Source: Affinirhizobium straminoryzae
GTDB taxonomy: Bacteria; Pseudomonadota; Alphaproteobacteria; Rhizobiales; Rhizobiaceae
Assembly (NCBI RefSeq): GCF_007004135.1
Contig: NZ_VJMG01000009.1
Span: 62,001 to 126,000, forward strand
Length of the DNA stretch: 64,000 bases
Direction: 5' to 3'
Under the pieces are notes generated by a model. That model saw nothing but the letters and a program-made list of their open reading frames with translations, did not search any database and was not told the origin of the DNA. Positions 34,954 through 43,620 of this stretch are shown one piece after another; the stretch's first letter is position 1, and each line of letters starts with the position of its first letter. Position numbers and translations under genes: made by a program.

Positions 34954-35068
34954 GGCCCTCACCCCGCCTCGCTCGGCGACCCTCTCCCCGGTGGGGAGAG
35001 GAGAACAACCAGAGCCGCGCGCCCTTTTCCCCGCGGGGAAAAGGTACCCGAAGGGTGGATGAGGCGCC
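34954..35068. repeat. rhizobial intergenic palindromic repeat element
   Basis: Contains two nearly perfect palindromes: CCTCTCCCC-GGT-GGGGAGAGG (34981-35001) and CCTTTTCCCC-GC-GGGGAAAAGG (35023-35044), flanked by a CCCTCACCCCGCC motif and a GGGTGGATGAGGCG motif. The layout matches the dispersed mosaic intergenic repeats I know from Rhizobium and relatives (RIME-like). It lies in the 204-base gap between convergent pepT and the HerA-like gene; only one copy is in this window. Confidence 0.65.
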
Positions 35069-35086
35069 GCCGCGAGGGTAACAGTC

Positions 35087-36667
35087 TCACTCCGCCGCGA
35101 ACCGGTCCACACGCGCCGGTTCGTCGTCGGTCGCATCCGGCGCGCCCGGTGCCGTCTGCACATCGAGATCCGGGAAGGCGACGATGCGCTTGCCGGAAAA
35201 GTCGGAATGCACGACGATCAGGTTCTGCTCCTCGAAATAGCCGAGAAGACGGCGGGCGCGGCGCGCAGAATGCGTGCCATAGGCCTTGGCGATGCGCATG
35301 TCGGAAGGACAGGGCTCCCCCGTCAGCGCCGCCTTGGCCATCAGCAGGAACACGCCCTGGAGATCGTCCGAGACGCGGGCGGAAAGCTCCAGCGCCGTCT
35401 GCCAACCGGGGGTCGCGGCCGTTTCCTCGTCTACTCCGGCCCGCGAGATCGCCAGCCGGCGGCGGAATTCCCCCATCGACATCGGCGGTCCGGGCAGGCG
35501 GCGCATGCGGGCGCGCACGAGGAAATCCTGGTACAGCACCGAATCGGTGCGATAGGCGGCCTGCGGATCGTCGATGATCTCGGACAGCACAGCCGCCAGC
35601 CGCTCCTCCCGCTCTTCCGGCGAAAGCTCCGGCTGGGAAGGACGGCTCGGTTCCTGCGGCGAAGCGCTGACGGAGGGCGTCGAGCGGGACAGTTCGGCGA
35701 GAATATCCGTCGTCGGCCGCGGTGCCGGCGGCGCGCGGCGCACGATCGGCCGCGTGAACTCTTCCGGGTCCGGCGTGAAGATCAGGTCTTCCACATCCTG
35801 CGGCGCATCCGGCAGCGGCATCAGCTTCGGCGAGGAGGAGCGTGCCGAGGTTTCCACCGTACCGATGACGATCGGCAGCGGCCGGCGCGACAAGGCCGGG
35901 CCAAGCGCCACGAAATTGCCGCGCTTCAGATCGCGGAACATTTCCGCCTGCCGGCGGTCCATGCCGAGCAGATCGGCGGCGCGCGCCATGTCGATATCGA
36001 GGAAGGTGCGGCCCATCAGGAAGTTGGAGGCTTCGGCCGCCACGTTCTTGGCAAGCTTTGCCAGGCGCTGCGTGGCGATCACGCCCGCCAGACCGCGCTT
36101 TCGACCGCGGCACATCAAGTTGGTCATCGCGCCGAGCGACAGCTTGCGCGCATCTTCCGACACATCGCCGCCGACCGAGGGCGCAAACATCTGCGCCTCA
36201 TCCACCACCACCAGCACCGGATACCAGTATTCGCGGTCGGCATCGAAAAGGCCGTTGAGGAAGGTGCCGGCGGCCCGCATCTGCTCCTCGAGGTCGAGCC
36301 CTTCGAGCGTCAGCACGCAGGAGACGCGATGCTGGCGGATGCGGGTGGCAATGCCGATCAGTTCGGCTTCCGTGCGCTCGCCATCGACAACGACATGGCC
36401 GTACCTGTCGGCGAGCGTGACGAAATCGCCTTCCGGATCGATGATCACCTGCTGCACCCAGGGCGCCGACTGCTCCAGCAGACGCCGCAGCAGGTGCGAC
36501 TTGCCGGACCCGGAATTGCCCTGCACCAGCAGACGGGTGGCCAGAAGCTCCTCGATATCGAGCTTGGCCGGCTGCCCGCCGGACACAGTTCCCATATCGA
36601 TGCCTACCTGCACGGCCTTCAACCTCTCATGCACATGATCCGTCGAGCGGGGCTTTTCCGCGCTCAT
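35087..36667 (-). CDS. HerA-like ATP-binding protein (DUF87 type)
   Basis: A 526-residue FtsK/HerA-superfamily ATPase. Walker A GNSGSGKS is at residues 50-57, Walker B VLVVVDEAQMFAP near 160, and the MCRGRKRGLAGVIATQRLAKL segment gives sensor and arginine-finger-like residues. The N-terminal DIEELLATRLLV precedes Walker A as in HerA. The central 290-350 is Pro/Ser-rich linker and the C-terminal part is helical with a winged-helix look (KAYGTHSARRARRLLGYF). HerA usually works with the NurA nuclease; no such gene is near, so the role is open. Confidence 0.8.
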   Translation of the reverse strand: MSAEKPRSTDHVHERLKAVQVGIDMGTVSGGQPAKLDIEELLATRLLVQGNSGSGKSHLLRRLLEQSAPWVQQVIIDPEGDFVTLADRYGHVVVDGERTEAELIGIATRIRQHRVSCVLTLEGLDLEEQMRAAGTFLNGLFDADREYWYPVLVVVDEAQMFAPSVGGDVSEDARKLSLGAMTNLMCRGRKRGLAGVIATQRLAKLAKNVAAEASNFLMGRTFLDIDMARAADLLGMDRRQAEMFRDLKRGNFVALGPALSRRPLPIVIGTVETSARSSSPKLMPLPDAPQDVEDLIFTPDPEEFTRPIVRRAPPAPRPTTDILAELSRSTPSVSASPQEPSRPSQPELSPEEREERLAAVLSEIIDDPQAAYRTDSVLYQDFLVRARMRRLPGPPMSMGEFRRRLAISRAGVDEETAATPGWQTALELSARVSDDLQGVFLLMAKAALTGEPCPSDMRIAKAYGTHSARRARRLLGYFEEQNLIVVHSDFSGKRIVAFPDLDVQTAPGAPDATDDEPARVDRFAAE

Positions 36668-36732
36668 CCGGCAGTGCTCTAGCAGATCCCCGGCGATTCT
36701 GCGCGCCCCAATGGAGCGTGATCAACAGACAA

Positions 36733-37371
36733 TCAGCCGGCAGCCCGACGATAGCCGGCCGCCAGCAGGCCGGCGCCGATCATCAGAGAGCCACCGGTGC
36801 GGTTGACGATGCGCCGGATCCCGGGCTTGCGCACGGTCTCGCGCGCCATCGAGGCAAGCAGGCCATAGAGCGCGGCATTCAGCGTGGCAAGCACCAGGAA
36901 GGTGACCTCGAGGATCACCATCTGCGGCGGCAGAGGATGCGTCAGATCGAAGAACTGCGGCAGGAAGGCCACGAAAAAGACGATGCTCTTCGGATTGAGG
37001 GCCGTCACCACATAGGTGTGCAGGAAGATTTTCGAGGCTGGCTCCGCGCCCGCGTGCTCTTCGGCATCCGCCGCTGCGGCCTCGCTGACCGGGGCCCGCC
37101 ATAGCTTGATGCCGAGATAGACGAGATAGGCAGCGCCGATCCATTTGAGCACGGTGAAGGCCGAGGCCGAGGCTGCCAGAAGGGCGCCAAGGCCGAGCAT
37201 CGAAGCGGTCATGGCGGTGAAATCGCCAAGCGCAACCCCGGCCACCGTCGCAGCCGCCACCTTGCGCCCATGCGACAGCGCATAGGAGATGACCAGCAGG
37301 ATCGTCGGCCCCGGAATGGCCAGCATGACGGCAGAGGCTGCGACGAAGGCAAGCCAGTTTTCAATCGGCAT
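36733..37371 (-). CDS. LysE/RhtB family amino-acid exporter
   Basis: A 212-residue inner-membrane protein with six hydrophobic helices and the family signatures AIPGPTILLVISYALSHGRK (about 18-37), AGVALGDF and VTALNPKSIVFFVAFLPQF. Family members export amino acids or related metabolites; the substrate is not readable. Start 37371 begins the typical sequence; 19 residues of open frame upstream lack support. It is divergent from the WYL regulator, with 130 bases between, so that regulator might control it. Confidence 0.88.
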   Translation of the reverse strand: MPIENWLAFVAASAVMLAIPGPTILLVISYALSHGRKVAAATVAGVALGDFTAMTASMLGLGALLAASASAFTVLKWIGAAYLVYLGIKLWRAPVSEAAAADAEEHAGAEPASKIFLHTYVVTALNPKSIVFFVAFLPQFFDLTHPLPPQMVILEVTFLVLATLNAALYGLLASMARETVRKPGIRRIVNRTGGSLMIGAGLLAAGYRRAAG

Positions 37372-37501
37372 GGACAGTTCCCTCTCGACTATGACGGGAA
37401 GCAAGCCACGAACGGAAACGCTTGGCAAGCGCCGCGTGACATGCGCACATCGCCGATTGCCCGCCTCGTAGGGCGACCAAGATACAATCTAGGGAGCCAT
37501 C

Positions 37502-38212
37502 GTGGCGCGTTCGGACCGTATTCTGCTTCTCCTTCAAACGCTGCGGCAATACCGTCGTCCTGTCCGCGGCGAACAACTGGCCGAAGACCTGTCGGTTTCG
37601 CTGCGCACGCTCTACCGCGACATCGCGACGCTGAGGGCACAGGGTGCCGATATCCGCGGCGAACCCGGCATGGGCTATCAGCTGAAATCCGGCTTCCTGC
37701 TGCCGACCATGATGTTTTCGGAAGAGGAGCTGGAGGCACTGATTCTCGGCACGCGCTGGGTCGCCGCGCGGGGCGATGGCGATCTGGCGCAGGCTGCCCG
37801 CGCCGCCGTGGCGCGCATTTCCGCCGTGCTGCCCGCGCCGCTTCGCGACCAGATCGAGGAAAACCAGCTCCTGATCGGACCGGCCGAACAGGTCGACGGT
37901 CTGGCGGGCGATCTGAAGCGGCTGCGGGAGGCTGTCCGCCGCGAGCAGACGCTGCAATTCTCCTATCTGGATCTTTCCGGCCAAAAGTCCGCACGCCGCG
38001 TCTGGCCCTTCGCGCTCGGTTACTTCGATCAGGTGCGCGTGCTGGTCGCCTGGTGCGAGACCCGGAACGATTTCCGCCATTTCCGCGCCGACCGGATCAG
38101 CGATCTCCTGGAGACGGGCGAGCGCTATCCGAGACGCAAGGCCGCACTTCTGTCGGAATGGCGCGCCCGGCAGCAGGCCGGCGCCTCAAACGCGGCTGCT
38201 GACAGTTCCTGA
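37502..38212 (+). CDS. YafY-type WYL-domain transcriptional regulator
   Basis: A 236-residue regulator starting at GTG. The N-terminal HTH (about 5-55: ILLLLQTLRQYRRPV..LAEDLSVSLRTLYRDIATL) is of the DeoR/HTH_11 kind; a WYL ligand-sensing domain follows (about 145-205, LQFSYLDLSGQKSARRVWPFALGYF..). WYL regulators sense nucleotides or other small ligands. It lies between a divergent LysE exporter and a co-oriented VOC gene 49 bases downstream, which are the likeliest targets. Confidence 0.88.
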   Translation: MARSDRILLLLQTLRQYRRPVRGEQLAEDLSVSLRTLYRDIATLRAQGADIRGEPGMGYQLKSGFLLPTMMFSEEELEALILGTRWVAARGDGDLAQAARAAVARISAVLPAPLRDQIEENQLLIGPAEQVDGLAGDLKRLREAVRREQTLQFSYLDLSGQKSARRVWPFALGYFDQVRVLVAWCETRNDFRHFRADRISDLLETGERYPRRKAALLSEWRARQQAGASNAAADSS

Positions 38213-38261
38213 CAGTGGAACGGCGTAGATCTGTGGGCCTCAACACACGGAGGCACACATC

Positions 38262-38639
38262 ATGAAACCCGCCAACTTCATTCTTCTGCATGTCGACAGC
38301 GTTGCCGCAAGCAGCGTCTTTTATCAGGTTCTGCTGGACATCAAGCCCGTCGAGGCCTCACCGACCTTTGCGATGTTCGTGCTGGCGGGTGGTTTCAAAA
38401 TCGGCTTGTGGGATCGGCGCGGCGTCGAGCCGGGAACGTCAGGGGCAACGGGGGCAAGCGAGATCGTCTTCTCCTGCGACAGCGATGCCGAGGTGGACGC
38501 CCTGCATGCGCTCTGGATCGGCCGGCAGGCCCACATCCTGCAGCCTCCGACCACCATGGATTTCGGCCGCACCTTCACCGCCACCGATCCGGATGGTCAC
38601 CGGCTGCGTGTCTATCACGTCGCCGACCAGCCGGTCTGA
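38262..38639 (+). CDS. VOC family (glyoxalase/bleomycin resistance-like) protein
   Basis: A 125-residue single-domain vicinal-oxygen-chelate protein: N-terminal NFILLHVDSVAASSVFYQVLL, a middle FEIVFSCDSD-like strand (ASEIVFSCDSDAEVDALH) and the C-terminal TATDPDGHRLRVYHV strand. Some metal ligands of the enzyme members are not evident, so enzymatic function is uncertain. It probably shares transcription with the WYL regulator. Its 3' end overlaps that of the convergent GNAT gene by 25 bases. Confidence 0.85.
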   Translation: MKPANFILLHVDSVAASSVFYQVLLDIKPVEASPTFAMFVLAGGFKIGLWDRRGVEPGTSGATGASEIVFSCDSDAEVDALHALWIGRQAHILQPPTTMDFGRTFTATDPDGHRLRVYHVADQPV

Positions 38640-39082
38640 ACCTGCCAGCGGTAGCGGATGTCCGGCTCCCTCTCTTCATTTCCGTGCCCGTCGGTTTGCT
38701 CGACCGCAACGAAACCACGCGTCTCGTAGAACCGGCGTGCACGGTCATTGACCTGGAAGGTCCAGAGATCGAGCGTCACCTGCCCTTTCCTGGCCCGCGC
38801 CAGAAGCGCCGAGCCGATGCCCTCTCCCTGCCGGCCGGGCAAAATATAAAGCTGCTCGATCCAGCCCGGCCGAACGGCGATGACGCCGAGCAGATGCCGG
38901 CCCTCCGTGGCGCCCCAGATGGTGCAGGTTTCGAAAAGATGCTCCCGCCAGTAGACGCGATCTTCCGCCGGCGTGTGCAGATCGGCAAGCGAGGGTAAAG
39001 CGGCGTTGAACGCCGCACGATGCACGGCGGCGGCCTCGGTCATGTCATCGGCATCGAGGCGTCTGATGTCAAAAGACGGCAT
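38615..39082 (-). CDS. GNAT family N-acetyltransferase
   Basis: A 155-residue protein with the GNAT fold: helix-strand start IRRLDADDMTEAAAVHRAAF, strand IEQLYILPGRQGEGIGSALLARA containing the acetyl-CoA pyrophosphate loop (R/Q-x-x-G-x-G/A as RQGEGIG) and a late NDRARRFYETRGF helix-strand. The acceptor is unknown. Start 39082 begins the fold; 28 in-frame residues upstream look non-coding. It is convergent with, and overlaps, the VOC gene. Confidence 0.85.
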   Translation of the reverse strand: MPSFDIRRLDADDMTEAAAVHRAAFNAALPSLADLHTPAEDRVYWREHLFETCTIWGATEGRHLLGVIAVRPGWIEQLYILPGRQGEGIGSALLARARKGQVTLDLWTFQVNDRARRFYETRGFVAVEQTDGHGNEEREPDIRYRWQVQTGWSAT

Positions 39083-39110
39083 GGTCTTTCCTGTCTGTTG
39101 TCGAACGCGA

Positions 39111-39139
39111 AAAACCTCCCGCCCCGAAGGGCGGAAGGT
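39111..39139 (-). terminator. terminator after the DUF1127 gene
   Basis: On the reverse strand an 11-bp stem ACCTTCCGCCC / GGGCGGGAGGT with one mismatch and a 4-base loop is followed by TTTTT. It lies 73 bases past the DUF1127 stop. Confidence 0.75.
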
Positions 39140-39211
39140 ATCTCTGCTGCATGACGGACGGGACACGATCGTGCCCGGCCGGACAATCGCCTCCTTACGG
39201 AGGCGCGCGGG

Positions 39212-39451
39212 TCACAGCCGGAACCCCAGCCAGAAGACCATCGGCTGCTTGATCATCCGATACTCGTTCGTCACTTCGTTTTCGGGAACGCCGATATCGA
39301 GCAACATCCGGTCCGAGAAGTGCTTGAGGTCGTTGGCCTTGCGCCGTTCGCGCAGGACCGCGGCAGCCAGGGCCGCCGCGACGCGCCAGAAACCGTGTTC
39401 ACGATGCAGATCGCCGACAGCATCGGCAACCAAAGGGTGTACTTTGGACAT
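39212..39451 (-). CDS. DUF1127 domain protein
   Basis: A 79-residue protein ending in the DUF1127 (YjiS-like) motif: RERRKANDLKHFSDRMLLDIGVPENEV, an Arg-rich helix followed by the L-x-x-L/F-S/D-D-R-x-L-x-D-I-G signature. Small DUF1127 proteins in Agrobacterium and Rhodobacter bind RNA and influence RNA turnover and phosphate physiology; that may apply here. The upstream helix (HGFWRVAAALAAAVL) is extra. Terminator follows. Confidence 0.8.
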   Translation of the reverse strand: MSKVHPLVADAVGDLHREHGFWRVAAALAAAVLRERRKANDLKHFSDRMLLDIGVPENEVTNEYRMIKQPMVFWLGFRL

Positions 39452-39596
39452 GAGTCTTCATTCCCGCTGCGTCTCGGCAACGGGTCCTTTTGCGGGTTGG
39501 AAAACGCACGGCAAAACAGGTCAGGCCACGAGGGCTTGGACACGGGTTCGCGCGGCGTCAGAGAGGTTGAGGTCTAGGTGCCAAATGGCTGGGAAA

Positions 39597-39707
39597 TCAG
39601 GCGAAATGCGCCCGAGTACGATGACCGCCAAATGTGCCGGACAGAGCCTGCGCACGGGTCATCATATATCCGCCGGTGAGGCACATGAGAGAGTGAATAT
39701 AATCCAT
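39597..39707 (-). CDS. very small ORF (36 aa) with a near-perfect ribosome site
   Basis: The frame from 39707 encodes MDYIHSLMCLTGGYMM, then a Gly/His/Arg-rich tail ending HFA. An AAGGAGG sequence six bases before the ATG is the best Shine-Dalgarno seen in this window, which is the main support. The composition (a short hydrophobic start, then TRAQALSGTFGGHR) is protein-like but no family is recognised. It is upstream of the DUF1127 gene on the same strand, 145 bases away, and could be part of its leader or a separate small protein. Confidence 0.5.
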   Translation of the reverse strand: MDYIHSLMCLTGGYMMTRAQALSGTFGGHRTRAHFA

Positions 39708-39854
39708 GACGTGCCTCCTTTCCGTGAAGAGTTGCGGACGCGAAGAACCTGACACAGGCTCATTCCATCCACAAGTCCTGCAATCTGCATTTGCAGGAAA
39801 TGGGCTTCCTTGTTGCCAATGCGCCACAGTGACGCAGGGGCTATGCCTGTTGTC

Positions 39855-40679
39855 TCACGACACGCGAAGACCAAAGCCCTGCATCAGGCGACGTGTCGGA
39901 AAATCCGGCGCATGGGAGGTGAAAACGGCGAAGTCGGTGTGGACGCCGTGGCTGTCTGCATCCGCCGGCGGCACCAGCCGGCGGGCCTGCCTTGCGATCG
40001 CTTCCGCCGGATCCAGCCAGTCCACCGGCCAGGGCGCCAGCCTGCGGAACAGGTTCGCCATGAAGGGGTAATGCGTGCAGGCCAGCACTACGATATCGGT
40101 ACGCCGGCCCTCCCGCTCCACAAAGCACGGGTCGATTTCCGCACGAACCGCCGCATCGTCCAGGCTCTCGCCGCGAATATAGGCTTCCGCCATGCGCGCC
40201 AGATTTTCCGAGCCGACCAACCGAACATGGCATTGCGAGGCGAAGGACTGGATAAGGTCGCGGGTATAGGCGCGCTTGACGGTGCCGGGCGTGGCCAGCA
40301 CCGAAACGAGGCCGGACCGGGTGCGCTCCGCTGCCGGCTTGATGGCCGGCACCGTTCCGACAAAGGTCATGTCCGGAAAGGCGGCCCGCAGATCAGCACC
40401 GACCAGCGTGAAGGCGGTGTTGCAGGCGATGATGCAAAGCTCCGGATCGTAGCGGTCGAGAAGATCTGCGAACAGCGCGAGAATGCGGGCCTTCAGCCCC
40501 TCCTCCTCCCAGCCGCCATAGGGAAAGCCGGCATCATCGGCCACATAGATGAAGCCGCGCTCCGGCATCAGCACGCGGGCCTCGCGCAGGACGGTCAGGC
40601 CACCGATGCCGGAATCAAAGACGAGAACCGGTTTCAGCTCATGCGTCGCCTTTGTCGCCACCCTCATTGCCCCCGTCAT
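39855..40679 (-). CDS. murI: glutamate racemase
   Basis: Makes D-glutamate for peptidoglycan. The 274-residue protein has both catalytic cysteines (IIACNTAF near 85-92 and VLACTHYPF near 200-208) and the opening [14 protein letters not shown] with the conserved Asp and Ser. Its start overlaps the end of trmJ by 41 bases; GAGG lies shortly before the ATG at 40679. An ATG four codons further in is also possible. Confidence 0.95.
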   Translation of the reverse strand: MTGAMRVATKATHELKPVLVFDSGIGGLTVLREARVLMPERGFIYVADDAGFPYGGWEEEGLKARILALFADLLDRYDPELCIIACNTAFTLVGADLRAAFPDMTFVGTVPAIKPAAERTRSGLVSVLATPGTVKRAYTRDLIQSFASQCHVRLVGSENLARMAEAYIRGESLDDAAVRAEIDPCFVEREGRRTDIVVLACTHYPFMANLFRRLAPWPVDWLDPAEAIARQARRLVPPADADSHGVHTDFAVFTSHAPDFPTRRLMQGFGLRVS

Positions 40680-41481
40680 GCCCCGCCTCGTCCGTCTTCG
40701 GCTTCCGTCCCTTCGGCCAGCGGCGCTGGAAGCCGTCGAGCGAGGAGATCACGCCGCGCAGGACGCTGATTTCCGGCTCCGTGAAGCCCGGCCGGGACAA
40801 GACGGCGCGCAGATTGTCGATCATCTTCGGCACTTTTGTGGGCGGATGGAAATAATGGCGCGAATCGAGCGCCTCCTCGATCTGCTCGAAGAAGCCGAAC
40901 AGCTGCTCCTTGGTCGCCGGCCGCTGGTCCACCGCCTGGAAAGGGGTCGCGGCGATATCGTCCATGCCGCTTTTCATCCACTCATAGGACATCAGCAGAA
41001 CGGCCTGGGCGATGTTGAGCGAGGCAAAGGCCGGGTTGACAGGAAAGGTAACGATCTCGTCGGCCAGCGCCACCTCCTCATTGGTCAGCCCCCAGCGTTC
41101 GCGGCCGAACAGGATGCCGGTCCGCTCCCCGGCATTGAAGCGCTGGCGCAGCGTCGCGGCTGCCGTCACCGGCGCGCGCACCTCCTTGAAGCCGTCGCGC
41201 TGGCGTGCCGTCGTGGCATAGACGAAGTTGAGATCGGCCACCGCCTCTTCCAGCGTGTCGAAGACCATGGTCGCCTCGATGACATGGTCCGCCTTGGCGG
41301 CGGCGGCCTGTGCCTTCTCGCTCGGCCAACCGTCCCGCGGGTTGACGAGACGCAGCTCCGACAGGCCGAAATTCGCCATGGCGCGGGCTACCATGCCGAT
41401 GTTTTCGCCCAGTTGCGGTTCGACGAGGATGATTGCCGGACCTTCCGTCAAGAGTTCGCGCTCGCTGTTCGTGCCTGCCAT
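40639..41481 (-). CDS. trmJ: tRNA (cytidine/uridine-2'-O-)-methyltransferase TrmJ
   Basis: SPOUT methyltransferase that 2'-O-methylates position 32 of tRNAs. The 280-residue protein shows the three motifs: motif 1 [23 protein letters not shown], motif 2 [21 protein letters not shown] and motif 3 [18 protein letters not shown], which form the trefoil knot and S-adenosylmethionine site. The C-terminal 20 residues are a charged Gly/Asp-rich tail. Overlap with murI implies co-translation. Confidence 0.93.
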   Translation of the reverse strand: MAGTNSERELLTEGPAIILVEPQLGENIGMVARAMANFGLSELRLVNPRDGWPSEKAQAAAAKADHVIEATMVFDTLEEAVADLNFVYATTARQRDGFKEVRAPVTAAATLRQRFNAGERTGILFGRERWGLTNEEVALADEIVTFPVNPAFASLNIAQAVLLMSYEWMKSGMDDIAATPFQAVDQRPATKEQLFGFFEQIEEALDSRHYFHPPTKVPKMIDNLRAVLSRPGFTEPEISVLRGVISSLDGFQRRWPKGRKPKTDEAGHDGGNEGGDKGDA

Positions 41482-41548
41482 GGTGATCCCGTCCGATGCT
41501 TGGTCGCGCGGGAGATATCGCTCCGTGCTTTTCCGCGCAAGCCCGGCC

Positions 41549-43546
41549 TCAGGTCACGCGACGCGGCGGCGTCAGGCGGCCGAGCAGAATGCCGATCATG
41601 TCCAGCCCCTGCCGGGCACCAAGATGATAGGTCGGCAGGTGATCGAGGGTCTGGCGACGAACCTTCGAAGCCCGGTAGAACGGCTCGCCGGAAAGAGCAC
41701 GGGCGGCCGACATCTTTTCCAGCAGGGCGCTGACCGCCTCGACGTCCTCTGCCGGCATGGCATGTGCCGGCAGGGCCTGACCACGGGCGAACATGCGCGC
41801 CCAGTAGGTACAGCCGAGGAAGATGGCGAGCGTCTGGCGTACATGGCCGGGCTTGGTGACGATCGACCAGGACGTGCCGATCGGTCGAGCCGCCTGGGCA
41901 AGATCGCGGTAGGCGAGATCGAGCTGGCGGGAGCGTTCCATCAGATCATTGCCGGATGCGCCAGCGCGGGCCGATTCGAGGAGCTGGCCCAACTGGTCGT
42001 ACCAGCGGCCGATCGCTCCCTCCAGCGTCTCGCGCGTGCGGGCAGGAAACACGACGAAGGCGACGGCCGTGCCGGCCACGGCGCCAATCAGCGTCTCCTC
42101 GACACGCAGCAGCAGAAGCTCGGTCGTCAGCGAGCCGATCAGTCCATAGATCACGCAGATGACGATGGAGACGAAGAAGGTCATCACCGCATAGGAGGCC
42201 TGCAGGGCATAGAAGGCGCAGAAAATGCCAAGCCCGGCCACCGCGACGCTTGCCACCATATCGCCCTTGATCAGTGAGGCCAGACAGAGGCCGGCGGCAA
42301 TGCCGAGCACGGTGCCGATGGAGCGCTGCAGGGCGCGAATGGCGGTATCGCCCCGCGACTTGGTATTGGTGAAGACGAGAAAGGCCGTCAGCACCGCCCA
42401 GAACCAGCGTTCGCGCGACAGCATCAGGCCGAACACCATGGCGATGCCGGAGGCCACCGTGATCTGCAGGGCGGCGCGTACCAGCGGGTTCTTCAGCGAA
42501 AAGTCCGGCCGTGCACCGGAGCGATCCGGCGTATGGGGCGCCAGCGTTCGGAACTGGTCGTGCATACCCTCGGCAATCACGCCGGCAAAGCGGGTGCGGA
42601 TGCGATGCAGAAGCGTGAACGCATTGATCGTTTCGCGCAGGTGCTTGTCGGGCGTCTCGTCGCGCAGTTCGCTCCAGTGGCTGACCGCCTCGTCCTTGCC
42701 CTCCAGCACCGCATGCACAAGACCGAAGGGAGCGGTGTTGTAGACGCTGAGCACGACGGCACTTTCGGTCGCCAGATGCAGGTCGAAGATGGCGGTGGCG
42801 ATCTCCATCACGCCGGCATCGCTTTCGTCCAGCATGCCATCGGCATTGCGTGGCAGAAGCCCCTCCGCCATCAGCGAGACTTCCTTCAGTCGTTCCTGGA
42901 GCTGTACCAGTTCCGCGCGGTCCTCATCCGTCGTCACATGCTCGCGGGCAAGAAGCGCCAGACGGACGAGGATATCGTTGGCGCGGCCCTGCATCGCAAT
43001 CAGCGCCTGCAGCAGGTCCCGGCCCCTATTGTCCGGCAGCAGGAGGCTGCGCACACCATGCGACACCAGCGCCGCCACAACAAGCGCAAAGGCTGCTCCC
43101 GGCAACTGGTCATAGGTGGGGTTCAGATAGGCACTGATGAAATAGGACGTGAAGGCAAACATGCCGATGGCAAAGCCGCGCGGTCCGTAGACCCTGGCCA
43201 GGCTTGCAAACAGCACGATCAGCAGGAAAGTGATATCGGAGAGATAGCGGTGCTGCTCCAGCGCAATCGCGCTCGACATGCTGGCCAGCGCTGCGAGGGC
43301 GCCGAGCGCGCGGGTCAGCAACTGGCCACGTGGCGTGGCATCGCGCACGGCAACACCGCCCTCGATCGAGAGAATGATCGCCAGACCAAAGGCAATCGGC
43401 GGCAACGCCATCCCATTGAGATGCACCAGCACCAGAACACCGACGGACAGAGCAATCGACAGCGTGACGCGCGCACCCATGCGGGCCCGCGACAGGGCGG
43501 GGTCTACCGAGTGAATCCAGTCGATGAGCTTGGGTTTGGATGCCAT
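41549..43546 (-). CDS. FUSC family membrane transporter (aromatic acid exporter type)
   Basis: A 665-residue inner-membrane protein with two blocks of membrane helices (about 25-165 and 350-500) separated and followed by cytoplasmic helical domains, the FUSC/AaeB architecture. Landmarks are SIALSVGVLVLVHLNGMALPP at the first block and GIAMVFGLMLSRERWFWAVLTAFLVFTNT..RGDTAIRALQRSIGTVLGI in the second. Relatives export aromatic acids (AaeB) or fusaric acid. No membrane-fusion partner gene is adjacent, which is unusual for efflux function. Confidence 0.85.
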   Translation of the reverse strand: MASKPKLIDWIHSVDPALSRARMGARVTLSIALSVGVLVLVHLNGMALPPIAFGLAIILSIEGGVAVRDATPRGQLLTRALGALAALASMSSAIALEQHRYLSDITFLLIVLFASLARVYGPRGFAIGMFAFTSYFISAYLNPTYDQLPGAAFALVVAALVSHGVRSLLLPDNRGRDLLQALIAMQGRANDILVRLALLAREHVTTDEDRAELVQLQERLKEVSLMAEGLLPRNADGMLDESDAGVMEIATAIFDLHLATESAVVLSVYNTAPFGLVHAVLEGKDEAVSHWSELRDETPDKHLRETINAFTLLHRIRTRFAGVIAEGMHDQFRTLAPHTPDRSGARPDFSLKNPLVRAALQITVASGIAMVFGLMLSRERWFWAVLTAFLVFTNTKSRGDTAIRALQRSIGTVLGIAAGLCLASLIKGDMVASVAVAGLGIFCAFYALQASYAVMTFFVSIVICVIYGLIGSLTTELLLLRVEETLIGAVAGTAVAFVVFPARTRETLEGAIGRWYDQLGQLLESARAGASGNDLMERSRQLDLAYRDLAQAARPIGTSWSIVTKPGHVRQTLAIFLGCTYWARMFARGQALPAHAMPAEDVEAVSALLEKMSAARALSGEPFYRASKVRRQTLDHLPTYHLGARQGLDMIGILLGRLTPPRRVT

Positions 43547-43620
43547 TCCGGGAGCGCCTTGGTCACGTCTGCAGCTTCACGAGGGACGGCCTCGCGGTGC
43601 GGCGAAACCGTTTGGCGCTG

